This document shows positions 46,455 through 56,985 of a stretch of 64,000 bases of DNA, piece by piece (position 1 is the stretch's first letter; every line of letters starts with the position of its first letter). The stretch spans positions 19,824,041 through 19,888,040 of the forward strand of contig CM038917.1 in the NCBI GenBank assembly GCA_021904315.1, read 5' to 3'. A model generated the notes under the pieces. That model had not been told where the DNA came from and made no database searches. It worked only from the letters and a program-made list of their open reading frames with translations. This stretch comes from Sphagnum magellanicum (taxonomy: Eukaryota > Streptophyta > Sphagnopsida > Sphagnales > Sphagnaceae). Made by a program: the position numbers and the translations under genes.

Positions 46455-46760
46455 TGGAGTGAGGGGGGGTGGGGTTGGTAGGTGGTAGGTAGGAGGGGGG
46501 AGGTAGGTGGTAGGTAGGACGGGGGGAGGTAGGTGGTAGGTAGGACGGGGGGAGGTAGGTGGTAGGTAGGACGGGGTAAAATTTTGGGGTAGAGAAGAGG
46601 TGGAAAAAAAAAAAAAAAAATCGGGCAGGGAGGATGGGATTTTCGTCCATCCAGAAAACGGCCTCAACGGGCTCATCCGCAACTGGTGCATTGGTGGGTG
46701 CTAATTCACTCCAGCCCACAAAGGAAGATGGTACATCCTGTACCATGACAACTACAACAG
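46455..46760 (-). repeat. composite repeat module: anchor, poly-T, CTACC minisatellite (second copy)
   Basis: On the minus strand the anchor GTGAATTAGCACCCACCAAT (then GCACCAGTTG) is followed by CTGGATGGACG, a T run (46605-46621 on +), then an array of about 26-bp units (CCTACCTACCACCTACC). The part order matches the module at 38285-38770, in inverted orientation. The array units differ, so the two arrays expanded independently. Confidence 0.6.
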
Positions 46761-46785
46761 GCAAAGTTCGTGCCAGGTTTAGGGC

Positions 46786-47520
46786 ATCACCCCACATTGG
46801 GTTCTCCGTTGCCAAAAAAAGGATGATCAGGAATAACGTTGATGTGGAAAAGCGGGCCAAAGATACTGCTCACTGCCAGAACTCGCCCATTTACGTGATT
46901 TCCCCTGGAATTCCATTGGGTGAAGGACAAGTATTAGGGCCAAGCTAGAGTGGGATACCAGCATCCCTAGAGCCCTCAAGTATCCCTAGAATGGTCCTAA
47001 TGGAGAAATCTTCATCACACTTCCCTGCAGATCTTTGAATAGCTGCTGAAACAAGTCCTTCAATCCTTCCGGTTCATTCTCAAATCGTTTGATGAGATCA
47101 TCCAGGAAACCAGATGGCAATGTAGAGCCACTTGAAGCGATGGTGTCGTGTCCCATGTTAGGAGACAGGTCGCCCAAAATTAGGGCTAGAAATTGTATGT
47201 TAGGGGCCAGCGATGGCTCAGGTGGTTGTGGAAAAATTATGTCCTCGGCATGCGCAAGCATAAGCACAGCAAAGGAAACCGCTAACTCCTTCACCTGCTG
47301 CAAAACATCCAGAATTTCTGCCAAAATGATTTTATCTTTCATAATCTGAGCTTTCCGAACATTTTCAAGTGCTCGTCGATAGCAACCTACAAGATAAGAG
47401 AACCTAGAGTTGTATCCGGCATAAAATGTGCTTAGCCTTTCCATGAATACTCTATCACACGTCGCAGTACCTTTTCTTCTATATCAACCTTGCTTCTGGT
47501 TGCATTAAATTGAGGCATAA
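46786..47520 (-). pseudogene. UFD2-type ubiquitin conjugation factor E4, N-terminal part, pseudogene
   Basis: The minus-strand peptide (47444-46986) FSYLVGCYRRALENVRKAQI, MKDKIILAEILDVLQQVKEL, AVSFAVLMLAHAEDI, SGFLDDLIKRFENEPEGLKD and LFQQLFKDLQGSVMKISPLG aligns in order with the N-terminal half of plant UFD2 E4 as I remember it from Arabidopsis (YLIGCHRRAYDE, GFLDEFF, LKELYEDLRSTVINVSVLG). Upstream KVDIEEKVLRRVIEY matches its extreme N-terminus but in another frame, with about 40 residues missing between. Downstream, in a shifted frame, NGRVLAVSSIFGPLFHINVI and PDHPFFGNGEPNVG continue the match, then a stop. The U-box and most of the core are absent. E4 extends ubiquitin chains on proteasome substrates; this copy cannot. 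Confidence 0.72.
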
Positions 47521-47925
47521 CTCAAGCAGAATCCACCTGCTGTTCCATAAACTAAACTCCCGTCAGATTTTTTCCTGTGAATAGTTTCGGTCCCCTTACC
47601 CGGCAGAACTTTCCTGCTTCTAAAGTTACTGGAACCTTACATTTTTTACTGGCACCTTACGCCATTTACTGGTACCTCACGCCCTTTTACTGGCACCTTA
47701 CGCCCTTTTACTGGCATTTTACAAAAAAGCTAAAAGAAATGAGTGTAAAAATCTGATGTGACTTTACGTTGGGGAAGGTCCTGTCCGGATTTTGGGACCT
47801 TAAATCCAAAAGGTCCTCATTACAGGACCTTCCCTTGTACCTAATGAATAGGTCCTCAAGCAACCACAAACCCTTTCTTTGCACCAAGAATTTGTGTAAT
47901 CTCCGGAATACAATTATTGTGAGGC

Positions 47926-48240
47926 TTGGAGAGGGAGAAGGTCGGCAGTTGGCAACGCTGTAAGCAAAAGTTGGCAGGGGAAGGGAAGTGGCAGAGGTTT
48001 AAGTCAGCGGCCCGAAACTCGTTTCCCGTCGACAACAAATTTGAGAGGCGCATTCAAGCACATTATATCCAACGATATGAGGATTTGGCTTTTACACGAG
48101 TTGAAGGCAGTGAACACTTTCTTGGGAGCAGTGTCGAAGGCATCATGTATGCTGGATGAGTATTGTCCATTGAGCAATTAAACAAGGTTGAGCTTGAGTT
48201 GGAGAAGCACCAGGACACAGACTTTATTCACAGGGGGGTT
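47926..48240 (+). pseudogene. unrecognised gene remnant
   Basis: The frame at 47926-48159 (FERRIQAHYIQRYEDLAFTR, VEGSEHFLGSSVEG) has a normal soluble-protein composition. Similar-quality sequence (VLSIEQLNKVELELEKHQDT) continues after a stop. I do not recognise it. It may belong with the frame at 48686-48991, since both lie on the same strand about 0.5 kb apart. Confidence 0.3.
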
Positions 48241-48270
48241 GTTGATTTTGAAAGTTTCATGTTTGAATTT

Positions 48271-48538
48271 CAGTATGAAACTAATGATTTCCCCCTCTTC
48301 TTTATTCGTGTTCCTTTCTAACCAGTCACATTAAAGTTGAAAGTGGCGTAAATATATTTTGTGCACACAACAATATTACAGTGCTATTACATGTTTATGG
48401 CATGAATTCCGGTATGAAACTAATGATTTCCCCCTCTTCTTTATACGTGTTCCTTTCTAACCAGTCACATTAAAGTTGAAAGTGGCGAAAATATATTTTG
48501 TGCGCACAACAATATTACAGTGCTATTACATGTTTTGT
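48271..48538. repeat. recent tandem duplication, about 130-bp unit
   Basis: Copies at 48271-48397 and 48410-48536 are about 96% identical (GTATGAAACTAATGATTTCC, ACCAGTCACATTAAAG, ACAATATTACAGTGC). Confidence 0.9.
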
Positions 48539-48599
48539 ATGAAGGAGTCTATTAATTTTAGTTGGTTGGTGGTTGTTTTGAAGGAGGCATGTTATGTAC

Positions 48600-48991
48600 A
48601 CACAAGCAATGGAAGGTTGACATCCAGTTGCTTTGGACTATGCTAACAAAATGATTGAAGTCAATCAAAATGCATTCAAACACTCATGCAAGCTTCCAGG
48701 GAATTGATTGACCTTTATCTTAGGCAAGATAAAGCGGTGATTTTCAGACTCATGGGCAAGTGGAAAGAAGCTTTGGAAGAATTTGTACACTTATTGGATG
48801 TTCAAGAGGATTACGACTTTCTGATCCAAGTCAGTTATCTCAAGCGTCTGATGCAAGATGAAAGTCGAGCATTGGATTATGCTCGCCGTGCCCAAAAAAT
48901 ACGTCAGGGTGAGGAGCAGTTGCGTAGCCCTAGCCATCGTCCTTCTGTTTCGGCTTTAAATACCCTGATGAACACCACGAGTGGCTTCTGA
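48600..48991 (+). pseudogene. unrecognised helical (TPR-like) gene remnant
   Basis: The frame 48686-48991 encodes about 100 residues (LIDLYLRQDKAVIFRLMGKW, KEALEEFVHLLDVQEDYDFL, ESRALDYARRAQKIRQGEEQ) predicted by eye to be helical, with a spacing reminiscent of TPR repeats. Just upstream, in another frame, HPVALDYANKMIEVNQNAF has the same style, implying a frameshift or a missed intron. No start context or family could be established. Confidence 0.35.
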
Positions 48992-48999
48992 ATGTTGAT

Positions 49000-50529
49000 G
49001 ATTGAGAGCGCTGAAGCAACATTCACTACTAAAATACGGTCTTTTGTGACTAGTGAGAACGGAAAAAATTAGGTCATAATGGACATTTTGTGGGGGAAGT
49101 CTATTACATGAGCTGTGACCCTTGAGCCACGGGCCCTTAGAACTCATGAAAAAGCACTTTTCCATGAGCGATGAGTAGATGAAATTCATCAGTTGGTGTG
49201 GATTAATATATTCATTTTGGAATGAACATATGTTAGCAATGGATGACCATGTGTGTTCATGGATAAAAATAATGTCCAAATACTTCCCATTAATTCAATA
49301 TCAAGCACCAGCTATTAATTAATTATATTAGAATGAATGATTTGCACACACTACTGCCTAAAGATGAAGGACTTTATAACATATACAATATACTTGATTA
49401 AAAAATCAATGTTGTCCAAATATTTGGATGAAGTTGAGTTATGCCCCCTGCACACTATGTTTTCTTTCTTCTCATAGAGTAGGTTATGTCATAGGGTCAA
49501 TGCAAGTTATAGCGATTCACTTTTTGCACCACAATATCAATTTTTATGATATAAGTGTGAATTCAAAGGTCAATTTGTATTTTAAATTCTAAGAAATTTC
49601 AATACAGACTTACTTTGAAATTACTATCTTGAATGTGCATAATGATGTATGTATTTATTATCCATTATTTGTAAAATTAAAAAATCTATGAACTTATAAA
49701 GCGAATTGAATAGATTGTGCCCTTAACAATAGGTTTTTTATATGAACTTCAAAATGATCCAATAATTGATATTACGATTGTTAGAGACTCCAGTTTAAAT
49801 GGAAATTATATCAATAAAATTAAGTTTTAATGATTTTGTAACATCTCAATTGAAGGTTATTCTTAATGGATTTTTTGTTTTTCTTTGTCAGTGTTAAATT
49901 TTTTTGTTAGTGCATAAGTTCATATCACTATAAAAATTATTCATTTTATGTTGGGTGTTTTTTCACACATGTATAAAACAAGTTTCTCTACTTCAGCCCA
50001 AGTAATTAAAAAAATATATATTTGTATTGAATGGATTAAATGTTGTTTAACTATTTGGTCATTTCAAAGCTCAAAAAAATACAAATGAAATGGACTTTGG
50101 GTGATGTTTTTATTTGCCGCATAATGAGCCACTAAAGAGTGCATCTACCCCATAATATTCTAAAGACAATAGGATCCACAATGAATCACAAATGCCATAT
50201 CAATCTAAGTAGAAGGCACAAAAGCACAATTATGTTGTAGGAAATGAAGGTGTATTAATCTAGAAGCAAAAATTTATATTCGTATTTCAACCTAGACGCT
50301 TGTACCAGCCACTTCAAAAACCAAATTCCCAACTTTGCACAACACCACTCCACCATGTTACACTGTAGGTTATAATACTATCACTAGGGTGTAAATTGTA
50401 AGCCTCCACATAATGCGTAGGATGAAAAATTCAAAAGAAACCCAGGTAAGCCTTCAACTGCCTGACAATGGGGAAAAGGAATTCATACGTGTAGGCATGT
50501 AGTGGTAGACTGTAGACAAGTGTTGGGCG
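49000..50529. other. AT-rich intergenic, no gene recognised
   Basis: CACTACTAAAATACGG at about 49023 resembles a CACTA-like terminus, but no partner end was found. Nothing else was recognised. Confidence 0.4.
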
Positions 50530-50760
50530 GATATCTGGAATATTCGGATATCTGCCTTAGATATCACTTATGTGATATCCTACTTTTTCATATCTAAGGG
50601 CTATGCTAAATATAAGGATCTTGATATCTAGGCTGTTATCTAGGTTGAATATTTTATCTAAGCTTGGATTAGGATACCAAGTTAGTAACTAAGTTAGGTT
50701 AGTAATTAAATTAGGTTGTTAAATTAGTAAGTGATTAGGTTAGGAAAAAAAAAGTTGCAA
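50530..50760. other. cluster of GATATC words and AGTTAGGTTAG repeats
   Basis: GATATC or TATCTA/AGATAT words recur at least six times in about 120 bp (50530-50650), followed by irregular TAAGTTAGGTTAGTAA repeats. It could be a degenerate minisatellite or a cluster of GATA/evening-element-like sites. No function is shown. Confidence 0.3.
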
Positions 50761-50829
50761 TTTGTCGTCGCCACAACCTAACATCTTTGCTGGGAGACGA
50801 TAAAAAGGTCACAATTGGCTTTTTTAATC

Positions 50830-51390
50830 CTCTTTCACTCTCGTTTTTTCTTTTTTTTTTTTCTTTTTTGTCTTTTTTTTTTCCTTCCTTCTTCTTTCTA
50901 TCCCTTTTCCTTGCTCTACTCTCATACTCTCCTCACCTTTTCTTTGTCCTCTTACAAGGTGTTATAGCATTTGAAGTAAGTTTTTTTTTCCTCTCTTTTG
51001 TTTTTTTTTTCCTATTTGTTGAAGTAAAGTGTCTCTTTATTTACTTTTGTATTTTTGTTTGTTTGGATGTAGGTTTAGAGTTTGAAGAAAGAAGACAACC
51101 CAAATTTTTCTTTAGGTATGCTTTTTTTCATTATTATAGGTTTTTTTCTCTTTTGTTTGCTCCTTATTTTGTTTTTAATTTTTTTTTTTTTTTGTTTCTA
51201 TGTTTTTTAAAATGTGGTTTTGGTGTATTTCCCTTTGTTTGTTTCATTCGTTTCCATTCTTTTTTTACAACTTTTTTGTCTTACTTCTTTTGGTTTATGT
51301 TTGTTTCATATTTTAGTTTTCTTCTATTTTGTTTTATTTCTTTTCATTTTTTAAATTTTTATATGATTTTATTTTGTTTCTATTACTAGG
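50830..51390. repeat. T-rich low-complexity tract
   Basis: The + strand is strongly thymine-rich with many runs of eight or more T. It leaves a 200-codon Phe-rich open frame from 50787, which is a composition artefact. Confidence 0.75.
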
Positions 51391-54060
51391 TGAATGGCAT
51401 AGATTCAACAAAGCAAGATTAAGGCATATGATTAGTTGAATATGATTAAGACATGTGATTAGTTTGATTTTCAAATTACTTTTGGAAGGAAAGGGCTTAG
51501 GATGTAATTTTAGAATTTGATGAAGGTTGGGAGATTATTTTTTTGGACACAAAAATAAACTTAAAGACTTGTTGGAAATAAATAGAAACACAATATGAAG
51601 TTTAGAGTTTTGTTGCACTATGAACCATAATTTTTTCATGTTTTTCATTTCTGATTTTTACACTTTACACCACAAATGTTTGATGTGTTCAATTTTGAGT
51701 AAAGAGGATAATATAATATTGATGAAAAAATATAGATCATACTTTTAAATTGTTGTGTTCTCTAAAAAAATCATGGAACTTTGATCACATATTTTGTTTA
51801 TTTAGGATAATTCAAAATATGGGAAATAAATGAACAATGACTATAATACGAAGATTGTGTGAATACAGTCTATAAATATATTTGAATGAGTTGAAACAAT
51901 AAAAGTATTTGTGCTAAAAATACTATTGAAAGCATAAGTTGTATTGTTTTCAAGTAGGCAAAGATCAAGTATAGATAAAATTTGCCCATACAAGTTTTGT
52001 TCTGGTTTTCTCCCTACTTTTATTTTTTGGGTTTTTTTTTCAATTTTTTTTCAGCTTTTTAAAAATAATATTTTCTTTTTCTTTTTGAATTTGAAAGTTC
52101 TTGTTTCTTTTATTTTCCTCTTGTTTCTCAAGTTATTTTTTAAAAAAAAAATTTAAATGATTTTTTTGTAGATTGTAAATTATGTGAATTTGCTAAGTTT
52201 TTCATCCTTCACATTTTAGAGGATCATTTATATTTTTTACTTTTGACTTATTATAGTCATTTTGCATATGAAAGGAGTGAAAAGTGAGTGGTCCTTTTTT
52301 TAAAAAGGTTTGTAAATGTTTTCATGCACACACTTTAGACACAAATGTCCAATAGATTAATATCCTGGTGCAAAGGGGGAGGTCGATAAGGAGGAGCTTG
52401 CTACTACCTGAAACACGCTCCCATCAATGCTTATGACTTGGCTTTCATGTCCCTAGATGGTTCAGAGAATTACATTGTTTTTGTCATGGAGTTTCAATGT
52501 GTTAAATTGACAAAAAATTAAAGTTATCCTTAAAGTCATCCCCTATCAGCATGCATTTTGTCCTCTAACCTCACAATCTTGCCCCTTAACTCCCTGATCT
52601 TGCCCCCTAACTTTAGGGCTTTACTGAAATTCCAATATATTTTTAGGTTGCTTTACCAAGACCTTAGGTGCATTGGGCAAACCACTTTAGGTTTTTCCTT
52701 GTGTTTTAGATTTTGCATGAGAATCAAATATTTTTATATTCATAGGATCCAAGTTTGTGTTTGTTTACTTGATCAACCTTGGATGCAAATTGGAAATGTT
52801 GTGTAAAATGCCAACAATAATTATTTCATGGTGTTGTGTGATTGGAAATGCTTTAGCAATGTTTAATTGGAAGCTTGAGAGTAGAATAAAAGCCCTGGTG
52901 GTTTGTGTTAGTCACACCATGGGTATAATCGGAGGTAACTCTATAGCTATCGTCCACTCATTGAATAACCATTTATTATGGTTAAATCCTAAAGTATACT
53001 CTAGAATTCTGATACTTCTTTATAAAAATCCTTGGATGATGTCAATGGACCCTTTTTTTTCAAATTTGTGAAAATTTGCCAAGAAAGCAAGGAGAAAAAA
53101 ATCAACAACCCACTATGGGCCAGAGGGCCCCATTGTTTGGGGGAGGAGCCTTTCTTTCCAATAGGCCAATCAAAGAGGCATGTGTTATAATATATATATA
53201 TATATATAAAACTCAATATGAACAATATATATCCTTTATGACGAGGTTTTAATTCAATAAAAAATTCTTCAGCCAATCAAAAGATTCAACATGGTCCCAC
53301 TTCCACCATGTGTAATGAATGGTGGGGTCAAAAAAATGTTTTCCAAAGAATTGTTGTTTTCATTGTGTTCCTATAAAAATTTTATTAAGTTCCTAAAGCA
53401 ATCCTCATATGTTTAGAACATGATATCATTAAATTCCCAAGCTATTCCAAACAAGACCAATTTTTTTTTGTCATAGCTTAATTTGTCTGTTTTGGTTCAA
53501 ATTTGCAAAAGGTGCTCACAGATAATCTTTTTATCTTCATAAATTTTAATTTAATATTTTAGGGGTGCATAATCAAGAGGCTCATTAAAAAATTATTAGT
53601 GCCCCATCTGAAATTCCTGCCCCCACTCTTTCCCCATCCCTCCACCAAACAAAAAGAAACAGATCTTATATATATATTCACTATGTCTTCCCGTCCATCT
53701 GTGACGTGACGTTCTGCTGCAGAACGCTACCAAGTTCCAAGTTCCAACCTTCGCCTGAATCGTCATCCATCCAGCCGGACGGACAATTATTTATTTTTGG
53801 TTCCCCCCCCCTTCCCAGGGCCTTCTTGTTCCTAATTTTCAGTGTTTGTTTTTCTTGTTTTTCTTTTTGTCTTTTGTGTGTTTGTTTCTCTTCCGTGGCG
53901 GAGTGTGCGAGGGCGTAGGAGAGGAAGAAGAAGAAGGAAAAAAAAAAAGGGGGCGATGGTGATATGGTGATGAGAACGTCGTGGTCTTCAAGATGAGCTT
54001 TTCTTCTCACGGGTTTCCAAGACGAGTTCCAGGTATTATTTCTCTCGACAAGAAATAGAA
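51391..54060. other. AT-rich intergenic; GC-richer stretch at 53690-53960
   Basis: No supported gene. An (AT)n microsatellite lies at 53186-53208. At 53690-53960 the sequence becomes balanced and pyrimidine/purine-asymmetric, like a 5' UTR or promoter of the downstream BPA1-like locus, but no TATA-start pairing can be proven. Confidence 0.35.
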
Positions 54061-54068
54061 AGAAGCTT

Positions 54069-54091
54069 CCCCCCCCCCCCCCCCCCCCCCC
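54069..54091 (+). repeat. run of 23 C
   Basis: An uninterrupted cytosine homopolymer. Similar runs lie at 9116-9134 (19 C) and 14544-14557 (14 C). The exact length may be a sequencing artefact. Confidence 0.9.
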
Positions 54092-54580
54092 AGAAAGTCT
54101 CTAATGTTTATTGATTTCTTTGTTTTTGCGTTTCTCGCTTTTTTCCTTCTTCTGAGCAGTGAGTTGTAGAACGCGATGACTTTATTATTTTATTTTATTT
54201 CCGTCCTTCTGGTTTGTGCTTTCTGTTGGATTGTGGATTTGCATGATGTATAGAGAGGTTCGCGGATTTTCACTTGTCGAGGATCAACTGCATCGCAAAT
54301 TGACGAAGCAATTCGCACATTCAGGGAGACTGATGCGAGTGTTTTGTTCATGTTTTGACGAGATGATAACGATTTCACAAGTCAATTTTGGCAATTGATC
54401 CTCAAATCATGCCACAGTAGTAGTCAGTCTGCACTTAGCCTGTGGTAAGAGGTCTTGATCCTCTTATGTATGTAATTTGTCAAGTCACTCTTGTAAGGAT
54501 CTCCAATTGTATGATGGCCTCAGATGCAGTTCAATTGATATCTTGCTTCATTGAGGTTTTGTGTGTTCCACATTGTGCAG

Positions 54581-55046
54581 TCTGCTCCCACCACTGCAAC
54601 AAACAGAGCACAGGATGTGCTTTCCAACATGCTAGCGAAGGGTTTTGTGTTGGGAAACAATGCAATAGCCAGGGTTAAAGCATTGGATGAGAAGCATCAA
54701 ATCACTGCCAATGCATCTGCACAAGTTGCATCTATTGATAAAAATATTGGGATCACTCAGAAGTTCACTGCAGGCTCAGCAGCTGTCAATCAGCAAGTGA
54801 AAGTTGATGAAAAATTCCAGGTCACTGAAAAGACATGCACTGCACTCCTTGCAGCATAGCAGAAGATCAATAGTGCTGGCTCTGTCATCGTGAAGAATAG
54901 GTATGTCTTATCTGGAGCAACTTGGGTCACTGGGGCATATGCCAGGGTAGCAAAAATTGCTGGGGAAGTGGGACACAAGGCAATGGAGAAAGTAGCCTCA
55001 TGGTATAGGCAGCACTTACACACCACCACCTCCATACCCAGCTGAG
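54581..55046 (+). pseudogene. BPA1-like (ACD11-binding-partner family) C-terminal exon, with a stop
   Basis: The peptide AQDVLSNMLAKGFVLGNNAI, VKALDEKHQITANASAQVAS, DEKFQVTEKTCTALLAA, SAGSVIVKNRYVLSGATWVT and AYARVAKIAGEVGHKAMEKV matches the helical C-terminal half of the plant BPA1 family as I remember it. These are RRM proteins that bind the sphingolipid-transfer protein ACD11. The exon begins after a good acceptor (TTGTGCAG at 54580), so this is a gene-derived copy, not a retrocopy. A TAG near 54858 interrupts the frame between LLAA and QKINSAG, after which similarity continues to 55046. The N-terminal RRM was not found in the preceding 500 bp. It is probably a pseudogene, unless the stop is a sequencing error. 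Confidence 0.7.
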
Positions 55047-56395
55047 AATGCTACAATTGCTTTGAGCTCAGCTGCAGAGTCTACAATTGGAAGATACCCA
55101 AATATTTTTCTTGGGTATGATCAAGCCCCTTCTGTGAATTCTGCCAGTGAAGCTGTGACAAAACCCCCACCAGCTCAAGATACACTAAGGAAACCAAAAA
55201 AATTCCCAATTTACACTAGAACTTGGGATCCCTTTTGTTTCCTTCGTTACCTTTCCCACAGAATGGACCTCTTCACCTATCCCCCCCCCTTCAACACAAC
55301 AACCCTCATTAAACCAATGATGAAGAGGAAGAAGAGACCCCTTGGGAGGGCTCGCACGTCTGCCGGAACCGTCTTGCTCGAGAGGCGCACGATCTCGATT
55401 TAAAGGAAATAAATACGGTTTAAATAAATAAACTGGGGGACTTCACAGTGACCAAAGGTCACGGGTTCCCACTAGTTAATATGAATGGCAACAAATACCC
55501 AATGCTTTGGTTTTGGCTTTCTCTCATTTTCTACCCTTGGGGTTCTCCTTTCCATTGTGCCCTGTAAGAGGAAAAAAACCTCATGCCCATGTTCAAAGTA
55601 GTTGTTCAATGTCCATGCTAAAAGTACCTACCTCATCACATGGTCCCCAACTTCTATAATTAATGGCAATAAACAAATCCTATTTAGTTGAGTGCAGATA
55701 GTAGAGTGCATAGAGGTCAAAAATCTAAAGGAGAGGCATGGAGTAACTATAAGACTGGAGGCTTGTGTGGGAGAGAAGCTTTGAAGACCAAAACTTAGCA
55801 CTTGAAATAAAGTTTCAAGGCTGGGTTTGGGGTTTCATATGCAACAAGCAACTTGGACACCTCAGAAAAAAATTATTTCTTGCAAATGCCGTTAGCCTGC
55901 TATATGTTGATGCAAGACTAATATCATCATTTGCGAGAAGATTTGTTTAATGTGGATACAAAACATAACAAGGGCTGTGTCACACTGTGGCCTTGCCATT
56001 TACATTGAAAAGTATCTTCAAGCAAAAGAAGAATTATGGAAACTCAAATATTTGGCCATGCAAAAATATAATCTTCAAAAAATCCTCTAAAAGAAACCAA
56101 AATCCTTCAAGGTGTCATAAATCTATAACTAATTTCAAGTTTCGACACAAGACAAAATATCGTGTTTCAAAAATCCTCATATAAAAATAGAGTTGTTACC
56201 TAGGGCCAAAATCCCTTAAGCTATTATACTTTATAATGAATCTAAACACAATATCCTTGTCCTGGTAGGCAAGCCAACAAATATGGAAATAGAAATAATT
56301 AAATTTCATTTTTATTTTGATTCCTTTTTAAAACCCATAGTCATTCTTATGATAACATTCATGCCTGGGATGTGGAGAATGCTTAGCTGGTAAGT
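55047..56395. other. intergenic; a 113-codon + frame at 55062-55403 unassigned
   Basis: The frame at 55062-55403 (MSSAAESTIGRYPNIFLGYD) directly follows the BPA1-like exon and could be its decayed 3' region or another gene. It has no motif I recognise. The rest is AT-rich. Confidence 0.25.
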
Positions 56396-56399
56396 TTGA

Positions 56400-56760
56400 T
56401 AGGGATCTTTGTTGGAGAAAAAGGTAAGGCTCTTGAATTTCAAGCATAAGAAGACAGGGGAAACATTGTGGGTTCAGGACCAATGAAACCCACGATGGGT
56501 GGCAACAGAGGTGGCTGCAATGACACCAGACATCATGCAATTCCACCCTTTTGCATGGAATCAACAGCTTACAAATTAAGTGAAGGATGGGCAATTTGAG
56601 AAGGCAATGCAACTTTTCCAACTAATGCGACAAGAAGGAACGAGTCCCAGACAAATTCACTTTTGTTCAGGCCATAAAGCCATATGTGGGTTTAGGAGCA
56701 CTTGAAGATGGCAGGCTTGTTCATCAACAGGTAGTTCAGCTCGTGTGGCCATAGAGTTGC
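56400..56760 (+). pseudogene. 5' fragment of a PDF-motif PPR gene
   Basis: The + strand encodes RLLNFKHKKTGETLWVQD, the end of an OSB-type PDF motif, then NPRWVATEVAAMTPDIMQFH, PFAWNQQLTN, VKDGQFEKAMQLFQLMRQEG, DKFTFVQAIK and GALEDGRLVHQQ, the first PPR units. Stops follow VQDQ and QQLTN, and there is a one-base shift near RQEG, so it is dead. It is about 80% identical by eye to the 5' end of the minus-strand PPR gene to its right, and the two are convergent. It stops abruptly near 56750. Confidence 0.7.
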
Positions 56761-56985
56761 CTCTCTTGATTTTTGGTTTCATGCCTCTGCCATCTATAGT
56801 GCTTAGGACTGCTGCCTCTTTCTTCTTACGTATGTATGGAGTTATTGTGGAAACTGGGTGACTGTTTAAACCTTTGAAATTGAAGCATGGACCAATGTAG
56901 GTTGGACATATGAATCTTGGGCCTCAATTTTTTCATTGTATCTATTAATGAGGTGTAACAACGTTGTAAGCTTTTATTGTGCTCT

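Noticed and set aside
46273-46860. 195-codon minus-strand frame starting with an apparent signal peptide
   Set aside because: Its first part is the UFD2 pseudogene read in the wrong frame, and the rest is poly-T and CTACC minisatellite giving a Pro/Tyr/Leu-rich artefact.
49022-49060. CACTACTAAAA as a second CACTA transposon end
   Set aside because: No inverted partner end was found in the following sequence, and the match is too short to support an element.
50787-51389. 200-codon Phe-rich open frame that looks like a membrane protein
   Set aside because: It lies wholly in a T-rich low-complexity tract. The composition alone keeps the frame open and makes it look hydrophobic.
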